A stretch of 64,000 nt of DNA from 2-02-FULL-55-14 sp964581115 (GCA_964581115.1 CAZOMY010000001.1:372001-436000), one strand, 5' to 3'; numbered from the stretch's first letter, positions 52,519 to 62,066 are shown. The notes: generated from the letters alone by a model not told the origin. Program-made: numbers and translations.

Positions 52519-53811
52519 TCACGAGAAGACACGTCTCAAGGAGTCTGTCGCCACCTCGAGGATCCGGTCGAGGTCCGTTGCCGTGTGAGCCGTCGAAATG
52601 AACGCTGCCTCGAATTGCGACGGCGGCAGGTAGACTCCCGACCCTAGCATGAGCCGGAAGAACTCGGCGAATCGTTCAGTGTCACAGGTCGCCGCCGTTT
52701 GGTAGTCGACCACCGGCGTCGTTGTGAAGAAGAGCGTGATCATCGAGCCGACCCTGTTGAGAACAAGCGGCCAGCGGTTGGCCCGGATCGCAGCCGTCAA
52801 CGTAGCTTCGATGCGGTGGCCGCTGGCTTCGAGGGTGGCGTAGATCCTCTTGTCTCCGACGATCTGATGAAGCATGGCCAATCCGGCCGCCATGGCGAGA
52901 GGATTGCCGGAAAGCGTTCCCGCTTGATACACGGGCCCCGACGGGGCCACCATCGCCATGATCTCCTTACGGCCGCCGTATGCGCCGACCGGCAGTCCGC
53001 CTCCGATGATCTTCCCCATCGTCGTGAGGTCCGGGCGGATGCCGTAGAGTTCCTGTGCGCCACCCGGGGCCAGGCGAAAGCCCGTCATCACTTCGTCGAA
53101 GATGAGGACCGCTCCATGCCGGTCGCACCGCTCCCGAAGCCCTTCCAGAAATCCGGCGACCGGCGGAACGCAACCCATGTTCCCCACCACCGGCTCAACG
53201 ATCAGGGCCGCGACCTGATGATTGACCGAAGCGAACAGCGCATCGACAGAATTCAGGTCGTTGAAGCGTGCCGTCAGCGTATCGGCAGCTACCGGAGCCG
53301 TCACGCCGGGGCTGTCGGGTATGCCCAGCGTCAACGCTCCCGACCCCGCTTTGATCAAAAAGGCGTCTGCATGGCCATGATAGCATCCCTCGAACTTGAT
53401 GATCGTGCTCCGCCCGGTGAAGGCCCGCGCGAGTCGGATGGCGCTCATCGTCGCTTCAGTCCCCGAATTCACCATTCGCACCATCTCGACCGACGGAACG
53501 ATGGAGCAGATGATCTCAGCCATCTCCACTTCGCGCCGCGTCGCCGCACCAAAGCTCGTTCCATCCTTCAACGCCTGCTCGACCGCCTGCCGGATCGCCG
53601 GATGGTTGTGGCCGAGAAGCATCGGTCCCCAGGAGCCGACGAGATCCAGGTATTCATTCCCGTCCTCGTCCCACATGCGGGCCCCGTCGGCCTTCTTGAT
53701 GAAGACGGGCACACCGCCTACCGAACGAAAGGCCCGGACGGGTGAATTCACTCCCCCGGGGATCGCTCGGACCGCCCGCTCGAACAACGCTTCGGATCGC
53801 TTCGTGCTCAT
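52519..53811 (-). CDS. hemL: Glutamate-1-semialdehyde 2,1-aminomutase
   Basis: This 430-residue PLP enzyme turns glutamate-1-semialdehyde into 5-aminolevulinate, the second step of the C5 route. Motifs: IPGGVNSPVRAF, MVNSGTEATMSAIRLARA, IIKFEGCYHGHADAFLIKAG, LIFDEVMTGFR and the PLP lysine K267 in TTMGKIIGGGLPVGAYGG. PVYQAGTLSGNPLAMAAGLA is also typical. It follows hemB by six bases and is the last gene of the cluster. Confidence 0.97.
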   Translation of the reverse strand: MSTKRSEALFERAVRAIPGGVNSPVRAFRSVGGVPVFIKKADGARMWDEDGNEYLDLVGSWGPMLLGHNHPAIRQAVEQALKDGTSFGAATRREVEMAEIICSIVPSVEMVRMVNSGTEATMSAIRLARAFTGRSTIIKFEGCYHGHADAFLIKAGSGALTLGIPDSPGVTAPVAADTLTARFNDLNSVDALFASVNHQVAALIVEPVVGNMGCVPPVAGFLEGLRERCDRHGAVLIFDEVMTGFRLAPGGAQELYGIRPDLTTMGKIIGGGLPVGAYGGRKEIMAMVAPSGPVYQAGTLSGNPLAMAAGLAMLHQIVGDKRIYATLEASGHRIEATLTAAIRANRWPLVLNRVGSMITLFFTTTPVVDYQTAATCDTERFAEFFRLMLGSGVYLPPSQFEAAFISTAHTATDLDRILEVATDSLRRVFS

Positions 53812-53817
53812 GGCCGT

Positions 53818-54792
53818 TCAAGCTTTCAGGAGTCGCGTAGCATCCTTGGCAAAGTACGTCAGGATCATGTCGGCGCCGGCCCGTTTCATGCTCAGGAGGG
53901 TCTCGAGCATCACCCGGTCGCCGTCGATCCAACCCTTGGCGGCCGCCGCTTTGATCATGGCATACTCTCCGCTCACGTTATATGCCGCGGTCGGCATGCC
54001 GAACCGGTCCTTGACACGACGGATGACGTCGAGGTACGACAGGGCCGGCTTTACCATCACGATATCGGCCCCTTCTTCGATATCGGCCGCCACCTCACGC
54101 AACGCCTCGTCATCATTGGCGGGGTCCATCTGGTGCGACCGGCGGTCGCCGAACGCCGGGGCGCTCTGCGCCGCATCGCGGAAGGGCCCGTAGAAGCCTG
54201 AGGCATACTTGGCGGCATATGACATGATCGGCAGCTGGCTGAAACCGTTGGCATCCAGCGTCTCCCGGATCGCCTTAATACGTCCATCGAACATGTCCGA
54301 AGGGGCGATCAGGTCGGCGCCGGCCTCGGCATGCGTCAGAGCTTCGCGGGTCAGGAGTTCCACGGATTCATCGTTAACGATGCGACCGTCGCGCACGATC
54401 CCGCAATGACCGTGCGAAGTATACTCGCACAGGCAGACGTCCGTGATAACAAGCAGATCGGGCACGGCCTTCTTGATGCTCCGGACAGCCCTCTGGACGA
54501 CGCCGTCCTTGTCATAGGCGCCGCTTCCGACCTCGTCCTTGTGCTCCGGTATCCCGAAGAGGATCACCGCAGGAATACCCGATCTCCACACCTCTTCGCA
54601 CTCTTTCGTCACTTCATCGACCGACAGATTGAAGACGCCCGGCATCGAGCTCACCTCGTTACGGACCTTCGTGCCCGGAACGACGAAGAGCGGATAGATG
54701 AAATCGTCCGGCGTCAGGGAGTTTTCGCGGACCAAGCGTCGAAGGGTGGCATTGCCGCGCACACGGCGGAATCGGTGAATGTTGCTGAGCAT
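53818..54792 (-). CDS. hemB: Delta-aminolevulinic acid dehydratase (porphobilinogen synthase)
   Basis: This 324-residue enzyme joins two aminolevulinates into porphobilinogen. The Cys-type zinc site DVCLCEYTSHGHCG marks it as a zinc enzyme. The two Schiff-base lysines are in MSYAAKYASGFYGPFRDA and VMVKPALSYLDVI. GDRRSHQMDPANDDEALRE is the substrate lid. The gene starts at ATG 54792 and is followed by hemL, so the two are co-transcribed; a 728-base repeat-rich stretch with a sequencing gap separates it from hemG. Confidence 0.97.
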   Translation of the reverse strand: MLSNIHRFRRVRGNATLRRLVRENSLTPDDFIYPLFVVPGTKVRNEVSSMPGVFNLSVDEVTKECEEVWRSGIPAVILFGIPEHKDEVGSGAYDKDGVVQRAVRSIKKAVPDLLVITDVCLCEYTSHGHCGIVRDGRIVNDESVELLTREALTHAEAGADLIAPSDMFDGRIKAIRETLDANGFSQLPIMSYAAKYASGFYGPFRDAAQSAPAFGDRRSHQMDPANDDEALREVAADIEEGADIVMVKPALSYLDVIRRVKDRFGMPTAAYNVSGEYAMIKAAAAKGWIDGDRVMLETLLSMKRAGADMILTYFAKDATRLLKA

Positions 54793-54933
54793 GAGGATAT
54801 CCTTCTGTTCTCAGTTTCGAAGTGATCTGTACCGCGAAGGCGCAGAGACGCCAGAAGTAATCTCAAAAATGTTTTGGCGGCGTTCGCGACGTTGGCAGCG
54901 GCCGCAACGTTTTCCAAAGGTGCTCGTTTCTTT

Positions 54934-55009
54934 CCGCAGCGATCGTTGCTTCCGCTGCGGTCGCTGCCTGCCGCGTGCAACAGCAGGTAGGCGCTTCGCT
55001 GCGGCAGGC
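54934..55009. repeat. Inverted repeats in the hemG-hemB intergenic region
   Basis: CCGCAGCG (54934-54941) pairs with CGCTGCGG (54953-54960), and GCCTGCCGC (54966-54974) pairs with GCGGCAGGC (55001-55009). The second pair is related to the nested palindrome at 38425-38498. The 54793-55520 stretch holds no gene. Confidence 0.65.
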
Positions 55010-55041
55010 GGGCGCGAAACGCTTGTTTCTGTGAATTCTGG

Positions 55042-55070
55042 GTTTTTGAGATCGGCCTTATCTCAAAAAC
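55042..55070. repeat. Perfect 11-bp stem-loop beside the assembly gap
   Basis: GTTTTTGAGAT (55042-55052) and ATCTCAAAAAC (55060-55070) form a perfect stem with a 7-base loop. ATCTCAAAAA also occurs once more at ~54861. The A/T blocks sit inside the stem, which is unlike a standard intrinsic terminator. Confidence 0.6.
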
Positions 55071-55079
55071 GTGCTCTGG

Positions 55080-55289
55080 GCAACTCTAGACCGCTTCCAG
55101 GCTTGTTGATCTCACGTGCGACCGACGCTGTTGANNNNNNNNNNNNNNNNNNNNNNNNNNNNNNNNNNNNNNNNNNNNNNNNNNNNNNNNNNNNNNNNNN
55201 NNNNNNNNNNNNNNNNNNNNNNNNNNNNNNNNNNGCAACTCTAGACCGCTTCCAGGCTTGTTGATCTCACGTGCGACCGACGCTGTTGA
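55080..55289. other. Assembly gap of 100 N flanked by identical 55-base ends
   Basis: Exactly 100 N fill 55135-55234. The 55 bases before the gap (55080-55134) are identical to the 55 after it (55235-55289), both beginning GCAACTCTAGACCGCTTCC and ending GACGCTGTTGA. A shorter related block, AGACCGCTTCTAGG, lies at ~55319. Contig ends sharing exactly 55 bases fit a de Bruijn graph overlap of that k-mer size, so the true distance is unknown and a tandem repeat may be collapsed here. Confidence 0.9.
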
Positions 55290-55520
55290 GCCATACTCCA
55301 TGCGACACTGATATACAAGACCGCTTCTAGGTACCTTCTAGCAAGGTGATCAACAACTCTGATAATTGGGTTCTCTCGTCAAGTTGAGCGAAGTTGAAAT
55401 CTGTATTATGATTCATATCGCACGCTTAGACTTCCCTTCGCTTCGCCTCGACTTCGCTCGGCGTAGACTGCTCAGGGCAAAGCGTTCGGCGTGGCGACTC
55501 ATGCGTTTTTCCGCACCCTG

Positions 55521-56894
55521 CTAGTGTCGATTCTTGAGAAACGAGTCGATCCGCGCTGCGTTGACGTCCGATTGGATTACGCAATCGCCGACGGAAATGC
55601 CTCCGATGAAGTTGCCCGCCATGAAAAGGCCCGGATGTCTTGATTCGGCCGCTCGCAATCTCTCGACGATGTCCAGATGGCCTATGGCGTACTGCGGGAT
55701 CGCCCGTTCCCACCGATTGACACGAACGTAGACCGGCTCGCCCTCGATGCCGAGGATCGAACGAAGATCGCCGAGCACGGCAGCGACCAGCGGTCCATCG
55801 GTCAGTCCTGCAAGGTCGGGTTGACGTGATCCCCCGACAAACGTGGTGAGCGCAACGTGGCCTTCGGGCGCCCTCCCAGGAAATAGGGTCGAGGACCAGA
55901 GCGTGCCGAGGATCGAGCGATGCTCGAATTGAGGCACAAGGAATCCGAATCCGTCGAGCGGATGCGTGACCTGATCGCGCTTGAAGCCTAGGAAGACCTC
56001 GGCAACCGGCGGGTACGGGACCTGTTCAAGCAGAGCGGAAATGGAAGGCTCCAGGTTGCTCCACAATCTCGCGGTTTCGCGCGTCGGCACAGCTGTGAGG
56101 ACCGCCGTTGCGAGGACCGACGGTTCGCCGCCGGCGAATTCGACCGACCACCCGTCTCCCTGCCTCTTGAGTCCTGAGACGCTCGCGCTCCCTCGATAGG
56201 CATCACCGAGAGCGGCCGCCAGCGCACTCGGGAGTCGATGCATCCCTGACCGGAACGAGAAGAGCCGCGCACGGTCCTTGGAAGTCTCGGCCCGCTGTCT
56301 TCGCTTTCGCGCCCCTCGAACCTGACCGACGATGAGGGAGCGGTACTCGTGCTCGAGCGCGTACAGCTTCGGAAAGGCCGCGCGAACGCTGAGCTGTTCA
56401 GGATCACCCGCATACACGCCGGCCACGAACGGATTGATGGCGTAATCAAGGAACTCTCTTCCCAGGCGCCGGCGCACAAACTCCGCGATCGACTCTTCCT
56501 TCGAGGCGCGACCGATGAACGGTTCGAGCAGGAGTCTCAACTTTCCGGACATCGACCACAACCGCGACCTCAGAAAGAGCGATGGCGACATCGGCAGCAC
56601 ATGAAGTCGGCCATTGCGAAGAATGTACCGGCGATTGGCTGCCTCATTCCCGTAGACCACCTCCTCGCGCACACCGATATCGTCAAACAGCGTCTGAAAC
56701 AAGGGGGTCGTTTCAAGCGCACTGTTCGGGCCCGCTTCGACCATCCATCCGCGGTCCGAGCGGGTCTGCATCGTGCCGCCGGGCGTTGACTCGCGCTCCA
56801 ACACCAACACCGACCAGCCTCGCTTTCTCAGCCACCATGCGGTAGCAAGCCCGCTGATACCTCCCCCGACGATGACCGCGTCCAACGTTTTCAT
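55521..56894 (-). CDS. hemG: Protoporphyrinogen oxidase, FAD type (HemG/HemY)
   Basis: This 457-residue flavoprotein oxidises protoporphyrinogen IX to protoporphyrin IX, normally with O2. It starts at ATG 56894, overlapping the hemH stop (ATGA). The FAD dinucleotide motif is AVIVGGGISGLATAWWLRKR, followed by VLERESTPGGTMQT. Further blocks are GWMVEAGPNSAL, FLDYAINPFVAGVYAGDPEQ and, near the C-terminus, LFMAGNFIGGISVGDCVIQ. The family is named hemY or hemG. A 728-base spacer with a gap follows downstream. Confidence 0.94.
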   Translation of the reverse strand: MKTLDAVIVGGGISGLATAWWLRKRGWSVLVLERESTPGGTMQTRSDRGWMVEAGPNSALETTPLFQTLFDDIGVREEVVYGNEAANRRYILRNGRLHVLPMSPSLFLRSRLWSMSGKLRLLLEPFIGRASKEESIAEFVRRRLGREFLDYAINPFVAGVYAGDPEQLSVRAAFPKLYALEHEYRSLIVGQVRGARKRRQRAETSKDRARLFSFRSGMHRLPSALAAALGDAYRGSASVSGLKRQGDGWSVEFAGGEPSVLATAVLTAVPTRETARLWSNLEPSISALLEQVPYPPVAEVFLGFKRDQVTHPLDGFGFLVPQFEHRSILGTLWSSTLFPGRAPEGHVALTTFVGGSRQPDLAGLTDGPLVAAVLGDLRSILGIEGEPVYVRVNRWERAIPQYAIGHLDIVERLRAAESRHPGLFMAGNFIGGISVGDCVIQSDVNAARIDSFLKNRH

Positions 56895-57877
56895 GCGGCA
56901 GCTCCGTCGAGGGCACTCATCGTTACGTCGGCCAGGCAGTCGATGTACGACGGCTCATCGATGAGAGCGTCCACCATCTCGTACTGTTCTACGCCTGCCT
57001 TCGAGGCCAGGTGACGGGCCTCGATGTTGATCTCGGAGAGGGTCTCAATGTGCTCGGTCACGAAGGCGATCGGCACGACGACCATGCGCTTGACGCCCTG
57101 ACGGCCGAGCGACTCGATCGTGTCTACCAGCGACGGTTCGAGCCACTTCTGAGGTCCGACCTTGCTCTGGAAGCACAACGAAGTCCCGTTGGCAAACCGT
57201 CCGCGTTCCATGACGAGTTCGACCGTCCGGCGGATCTGGTGTGAATAGGGGTCGCCGCGCCGCACGAGAGCCATTGGCGTGCCGTGTGCGCTGAAGACCA
57301 GATGAACGGCCGAACGATCCGGCGGAGCGAAGCGATTGAGCGTTGCATTGATCCGCGAGACCCATGCATCAATGAACTTCGGATGGTCGTGATAATCGCG
57401 AACCAGGTGATAACCCATTGCACCCAAGCCTTTCTGCGCGATGACCCGCTTCCATTCGTTCACGCTTGAGCCGGTGGTCGCGCTGGAATAGTGCGGATAC
57501 AGCGGCACGAGGATCGCGCGGTCCACTCCGTCGCGCACGAGTCGGTCGACCGCCGCTTCCGTCATCGGATGCCAGTAGCGCATGGCAATGACAACCGACG
57601 CCTCGGCGCCTCGTTCGCGCAGTCGTTCCATCAAGGCCGAGGCCTGCGCCTCTGTTTGCGGAAGGATCGGCGAACGGCCTCCGATCGACTGATACAATGC
57701 TCTGACCGCCGGAGAACGCTTCCGGGCAATGAGCCGTGCGAGCGGCGTGCGGATCAAAAAGGCTCCGGGAACATCGATGATGTCCGGATCGCGGAACAGA
57801 TTGAACAGAAAGGGCTCGACGGCGTCGAGCGTGTCGGGGCCACCCAGTTGGAGAAGAACGACGGCGGTTCGTGGCAT
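56891..57877 (-). CDS. hemH: Ferrochelatase
   Basis: This ~328-residue enzyme inserts Fe2+ into protoporphyrin IX (or into coproporphyrin III in some lineages). I chose ATG 57877; a GTG at 57883 overlaps the hemN stop. Motifs: VVLLQLGGPDTLDAVEPFLF, RYWHPMTEAAVDRL, LVPLYPHYSSATTGSS, and the catalytic-site regions VFSAHGTPM (His) and AFVTEHIETLSEINIEAR (Glu). CFQSKVGPQKWLEPS is a conserved block. It sits in the cytoplasm or at the membrane. Confidence 0.95.
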   Translation of the reverse strand: MPRTAVVLLQLGGPDTLDAVEPFLFNLFRDPDIIDVPGAFLIRTPLARLIARKRSPAVRALYQSIGGRSPILPQTEAQASALMERLRERGAEASVVIAMRYWHPMTEAAVDRLVRDGVDRAILVPLYPHYSSATTGSSVNEWKRVIAQKGLGAMGYHLVRDYHDHPKFIDAWVSRINATLNRFAPPDRSAVHLVFSAHGTPMALVRRGDPYSHQIRRTVELVMERGRFANGTSLCFQSKVGPQKWLEPSLVDTIESLGRQGVKRMVVVPIAFVTEHIETLSEINIEARHLASKAGVEQYEMVDALIDEPSYIDCLADVTMSALDGAAA

Positions 57878-57879
57878 GG

Positions 57880-59268
57880 TCACAAGGTCTTCGAAAAGAC
57901 CGGACGGTCCTGGACCATCCGGTCGATGTAGGCGTCGAACGCCATGGCGATGTTGCGTATCACGAGCCGCCCGATCCCGTTGACCGTGATCCGGTCCTCG
58001 TCAATGTCGACGAGGCCATCGGCGGCGAATCCCCGGAGCCGCTCAAGCGATGTCGCGAAATAGTCATCGAAGACAATGCCGTGGCGTCGCTCGACCTCGC
58101 TCTTGTCAAGCTTCATGTGGCACATCAGCCGCATGATGACATCCTTTCGGATGTGGTCGTCGGGCAGCATGCGATATCCGGCGATGGTCGCCGGCCGTCC
58201 GGCCTCGATGGCCGCATAGTACTCGGCAAGCTTCTTGGCGTTCTGTTGATAGGTGTCGGTGAATTGCCCGATGGCCGACATGCCAAATCCGTAAAGATCG
58301 CATCCGGCCTTCGTCGAATACCCCTGAAAATTTCGATGGAGCGTGCCGTTGCGTTGTGCCACGGCCAGTTCGTCGTCGGCCTTTGCAAAATGGTCCATGC
58401 CGATGTTCCAGTACCCGGCTCCCGTAAGAAGCTCCGTCGTCGCGATGAACATGTCGATCTTCTGTTCGACCGTGGGGAGCACATCCTCCGTGATCAGCTT
58501 CTGATGGGGCTTCAGCCAGGGAACGTGGGCGTAATGGAAGACCGCCAGTCGGTCAGGATCGAGCAGCAGCACCTTTCGAACGGTCTCCTGAAAGCCCTCG
58601 ATCGTCTGATGGGGAAGCCCATAAATGAGGTCGACATTGAGACTCTTGAATCCAAGCTTGCGGCTCCATCCGACAGCGTCCGTCGTGATGCGCTCCGACT
58701 GCACCCGATTCACCGCCACCTGCACCGTCTCGTCAAAGTCCTGAACGCCGAGACTGACGCGATTGAAGCCCGCCTCGCGGAACGCCTGCAAGTGCTCGAA
58801 GGTGAGGCCGCGCGGGTCGATCTCGACGCCGGCTTCGATGTCATCGGCGTACGCGAACTGGCGACGAAACGCGTCCCCCACCTGCCGGATCTCTTCGGGC
58901 GTGAGGTACGAAGGTGAACCGCCGCCCCAGTGCATCTGGGCCACCATCCGGTCGCGCGCAACAAGTCGCCCGATCGCCTCGATCTCGCGCATCAGATACC
59001 GATTGTATTCGGAGATCTGGCTGCGACTATGAGTCACGAGCATCGTGCAACCGCAGAAATAGCAGAGCGTATCGCAGAACGGCAGGTGCGTGTACAGCGA
59101 CAACGGCGCGGCGCCCGTCCCGCTGTTCGTCCGCCGGATCTCTTCCGTATACTGGTCGGGCCCGAAGGCGGTCGAAAAGACCGGCGCGGTGGGGTAACTG
59201 GTGTAGCGCGGCCCTGGACCGCTGTACTTGCGGAACAGCTCCCGGTCGATCGTTCCAAACTGACTCAT
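57880..59268 (-). CDS. hemN: Oxygen-independent coproporphyrinogen III oxidase
   Basis: This 462-residue radical SAM enzyme decarboxylates two propionates of coproporphyrinogen III without O2. The 4Fe-4S ligands are C65, C69 and C72 in HLPFCDTLCYFCGC, with the HemN-typical extra C74. Also visible: RYTSYPTAPVFS, QMHWGGGSPSYLTPEEI, EIDPRGLTFEHLQ, NVDLIYGLPHQT and a C-terminal HemN domain (FGMSAIGQF). Its ATG overlaps the hemE stop (ATGA). Length and the CGC motif separate it from HemW paralogs. Confidence 0.96.
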   Translation of the reverse strand: MSQFGTIDRELFRKYSGPGPRYTSYPTAPVFSTAFGPDQYTEEIRRTNSGTGAAPLSLYTHLPFCDTLCYFCGCTMLVTHSRSQISEYNRYLMREIEAIGRLVARDRMVAQMHWGGGSPSYLTPEEIRQVGDAFRRQFAYADDIEAGVEIDPRGLTFEHLQAFREAGFNRVSLGVQDFDETVQVAVNRVQSERITTDAVGWSRKLGFKSLNVDLIYGLPHQTIEGFQETVRKVLLLDPDRLAVFHYAHVPWLKPHQKLITEDVLPTVEQKIDMFIATTELLTGAGYWNIGMDHFAKADDELAVAQRNGTLHRNFQGYSTKAGCDLYGFGMSAIGQFTDTYQQNAKKLAEYYAAIEAGRPATIAGYRMLPDDHIRKDVIMRLMCHMKLDKSEVERRHGIVFDDYFATSLERLRGFAADGLVDIDEDRITVNGIGRLVIRNIAMAFDAYIDRMVQDRPVFSKTL

Positions 59269-60341
59269 GCGGCTCCTTCCCCTCGATCATGGAATTGGGG
59301 GCTCAGCGACTTGACGGCCTGCACGAACTCCTTGACATGCTCCACCGGCGTTTGCGGCAGAATGCCGTGGCCGAGGTTGAAGATGTGGCCGTCCCCACGG
59401 CCGTACGATGCGAGAATGCCCCGAACCTCCGAGACGATCCTCTCGGGCGGCGCAAAGAGCATGACGGGGTCCATGTTACCCTGGAGCGCCACACCCTCGC
59501 CGACGACGGCGCGAGCCGCGCCGACGTCATCCGTCCAATCCAATCCAATGACGTCGGCACCCGTGGACGCAAGCTTCGCCAGTGAATGGCCGCATCCCTT
59601 GCAGAAGACGATGACTGGCACGCCGAGCATGCGGACCTCCTCGACGATCTGGCGGATGTATCGAAGCGAGAATTCCTCAAATGCCTGCCGTCCCAAGATG
59701 CCTCCCCACGTGTCGAAGATCTGCACGATGTCAGCTCCGGCCCGGACCTGTGCCTTCAGATACTCGGTTACCGACCGCGTGAGTTTCTCGAGCAGTCGAT
59801 GTGCCAGCACCGGCTCCGAGAACAGCAGCGTCTTGGCGTGGCGGAAGTCCTTTGTGCCGGTCCCGTCCACCATGTACGCCGCCAACGTCCACGGGGCTCC
59901 GCTGAATCCGATGAGCGGCACGCGTCCGTCCAGCCGTCGCTTCGTGAGCGCGAGCGCATCCATGACGTACGACAGCCGGTCGCCCGGGTCGGGAATGACG
60001 AGGGCGTCGATCTCTGCGGCCGAACGAACGGGCTCAGGGAATCGCGGCCCCCCCTTCCCCTCTTCGACGATGAGCTTCATCCCCATTGCCTCGGGGACGA
60101 CAAGGATATCGGAAAAGATGATGGCCGCGTCGACGCCGATGATATCGACCGGCTGGATGGTCACCTCTGCCGCTAGATCCGGGGTCTTGCACAGCGTCAA
60201 AAAGTCCGCCTTCTCGCGCACATGACGATACTCAGGGAGATAGCGTCCCGCCTGGCGCATGAACCAGACAGGCGTCCGTTCGACCGGAAGTCGGCGGGCG
60301 ACGCGCAACAACAGGTGGTGAGGTTCAGCAGTAGGGGTCAC
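59265..60341 (-). CDS. hemE: Uroporphyrinogen decarboxylase
   Basis: This 358-residue enzyme decarboxylates the four acetate groups of uroporphyrinogen III. It starts with GTG 60341, 12 bases after hemD. Motifs: PVWFMRQAGRYLPEYRHVRE, IIFSDILVVPEAMGM, LIGFSGAPWTLAAYMVDG, IFDTWGGILG and FNLGHGILPQTPVEHVKEFV. It acts in the cytoplasm without cofactor. Confidence 0.97.
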   Translation of the reverse strand: MTPTAEPHHLLLRVARRLPVERTPVWFMRQAGRYLPEYRHVREKADFLTLCKTPDLAAEVTIQPVDIIGVDAAIIFSDILVVPEAMGMKLIVEEGKGGPRFPEPVRSAAEIDALVIPDPGDRLSYVMDALALTKRRLDGRVPLIGFSGAPWTLAAYMVDGTGTKDFRHAKTLLFSEPVLAHRLLEKLTRSVTEYLKAQVRAGADIVQIFDTWGGILGRQAFEEFSLRYIRQIVEEVRMLGVPVIVFCKGCGHSLAKLASTGADVIGLDWTDDVGAARAVVGEGVALQGNMDPVMLFAPPERIVSEVRGILASYGRGDGHIFNLGHGILPQTPVEHVKEFVQAVKSLSPQFHDRGEGAA

Positions 60342-60353
60342 AGCGCGTGCCTT

Positions 60354-61109
60354 TCATCGTAGCGTTGACGTTGAAGCCAGAACGGCGGCGATCTGCTCGC
60401 CCGAAGGGCGGACCGGAATGAAGGCCGGAGCGATCGCCCGGGCTCGGAGCGCCTCAGCCGTCCTATGGCCGATCGGGATCGCACGGACCTGCCGAAGCCA
60501 AGAGGTGCCCAAGGCCAGGTCCAATCCGTCAACCGACGAGGGACTGAAGTAGACGACGGCGTCGGGGTGAGCATTCCGGCACGCCGCTGCGATCGACCGG
60601 AGCGTATGGGGATCGGCGATACAGGTCCGGTAGACGACCACGTCGTCGACCGTGCAGCCGGCAGCGAGCAACGGCTCGCGCAGTGCCCCATCGGCACGAT
60701 CTCCCCGAACATGCAGGACGCGGGAACCCGTCGGCAGGACGCGTGCCATTGCCGCTCCGAGCGTCAAGCCATCGGTCACGTCGTTCAAGAGGACGGGCTT
60801 GAGACCGGATGAGCGCGCACGGTCGGCGGAGGCCGAACCCACGACGTAGATCGGGATGCGGGCGAGCTCCGGCAGGAACGTCGGATGCGCCTCGGAGATC
60901 CGTCGATGGAGCGCTATCAGCCCGTTGGCGCTGGTGCAGGCCAGCGCGGCGTATGTGCTGAGTCGACCCAGCGTACGGTCGGCCTCCTCCCAACGTACGG
61001 GCGCAGAGATCGTCGTCACAGGAGCCTCGACGACGGTCAGTCCGGCGCGCTCAAACTCCTGTGAGGACCGGGCCATTCCCTCTCTCGTTCGTGCCAGCAC
61101 GACCGTCAT
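60354..61109 (-). CDS. hemD: Uroporphyrinogen-III synthase
   Basis: This 251-residue, weakly conserved enzyme cyclises hydroxymethylbilane with inversion of ring D. Two-lobe pattern: VLARTREGMARSSQEFERAG at the start, AALACTSANGLIALHRRI, IYVVGSASADRARSSGL, LHVRGDRADGALREPL, VYRTCIADPH, VVYFSPSSVDGLDL and the GHRTAEALRARAIAP block. The ATG overlaps the hemC stop (ATGA). The position in the cluster strengthens the call. Confidence 0.9.
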   Translation of the reverse strand: MTVVLARTREGMARSSQEFERAGLTVVEAPVTTISAPVRWEEADRTLGRLSTYAALACTSANGLIALHRRISEAHPTFLPELARIPIYVVGSASADRARSSGLKPVLLNDVTDGLTLGAAMARVLPTGSRVLHVRGDRADGALREPLLAAGCTVDDVVVYRTCIADPHTLRSIAAACRNAHPDAVVYFSPSSVDGLDLALGTSWLRQVRAIPIGHRTAEALRARAIAPAFIPVRPSGEQIAAVLASTSTLR

Positions 61110-62065
61110 GACCGGAGACCCTCGTGACGGCGAATATCGTCGAGGATCGAAGCGCCCCCGTCGGCCAAGAGGCGATTCGCCAGCTCAATTCCGAGCGACT
61201 CCGCCGATCCCGGCTGACCGTCGATCCGACCTCGGACAAGCCGTGTGCCGTCGAGACTGCCGATGCACGCCTCCAGCGTCAATCGTCCCTCCCGGATCGT
61301 TCCGAGCGCCCCGATGGGGACCTGGCAACCGCCTTCGAGATGACGGAGCAAAGCCCGTTCGGCCGAGGTTGTCGCACGCGTCTCAGCCGAATCCACGGGC
61401 TGGAGGATCTCGATCATCCGCTCGTCCGATGCTCGGATCTCGACGGCAAGCGCCCCCTGCCCAACTGCCGGAAGTACGCTCTCCGTCGGCAGATACTCTG
61501 AGATCCTCGACGTCAGTCCGAGACGCTTCAGGCCCGCCGCCGCCAGGACGATTCCGCTCCACCGGGACGCTTCCAGCTTCCGGAGTCGCGTGTGCACATT
61601 GCCGCGGAGTCCTTCGACACGGAGGTCCGGACGCTTCGCCAGGATCTGCGACGTACGCCGGAGGCTTCCGGTCGCGATCGTCGCCGACGCCGGCAGCGTC
61701 GAGAATTGTGTCTTCGGGTTTGAAGGATGTGAGACGAAGGCATCGCGCACATCTTCCCGCTCAGAAATGGCGCCGAACGCGAGGCCTTCTGGGAGTTGCG
61801 TGGGCATGTCCTTCAGACTGTGCACGGCGGCATCGATCTCGCCGGCCAGCAACGCCGACTCAAGTTCCTTCGTGAACAGTCCCTTATCGCCGATCTCTGC
61901 CAGAGGCGTTGCGAGATCGGCGTCTCCGGTAGTGCGAATGATACGGACCTCGACCGAGAAGTCCGGACGGCTTTCGAGAATACGCTGTCTGACCCAATGG
62001 GTCTGCCAAAGGGCCAGCTCACTGCCGCGGGTACCGAGGATGCACTGCTTGCTCTGCGTTCCCAT
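61106..62065 (-). CDS. hemC: Hydroxymethylbilane synthase (porphobilinogen deaminase)
   Basis: This 319-residue enzyme polymerises four porphobilinogens on a dipyrromethane cofactor. Motifs: ILGTRGSELALWQTHWVRQR, GDKGLFTKELESALLAGEID, AVHSLKDMPTQLPEGL, TGSLRRTSQI, LRGNVHTRLRKLEASRWSGI, LPAVGQGALAVEIR and the cofactor Cys region RHLEGGCQVPIGALG. It starts one base after hemA. Confidence 0.97.
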   Translation of the reverse strand: MGTQSKQCILGTRGSELALWQTHWVRQRILESRPDFSVEVRIIRTTGDADLATPLAEIGDKGLFTKELESALLAGEIDAAVHSLKDMPTQLPEGLAFGAISEREDVRDAFVSHPSNPKTQFSTLPASATIATGSLRRTSQILAKRPDLRVEGLRGNVHTRLRKLEASRWSGIVLAAAGLKRLGLTSRISEYLPTESVLPAVGQGALAVEIRASDERMIEILQPVDSAETRATTSAERALLRHLEGGCQVPIGALGTIREGRLTLEACIGSLDGTRLVRGRIDGQPGSAESLGIELANRLLADGGASILDDIRRHEGLRS

Positions 62066-62066
62066 C

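Noticed and set aside
55080..55420. CRISPR array spanning the assembly gap
   Set aside because: The flanking identity is 55 bases long, exceeding a CRISPR repeat; no regular repeat-spacer pattern or cas gene is visible in the surrounding genes.
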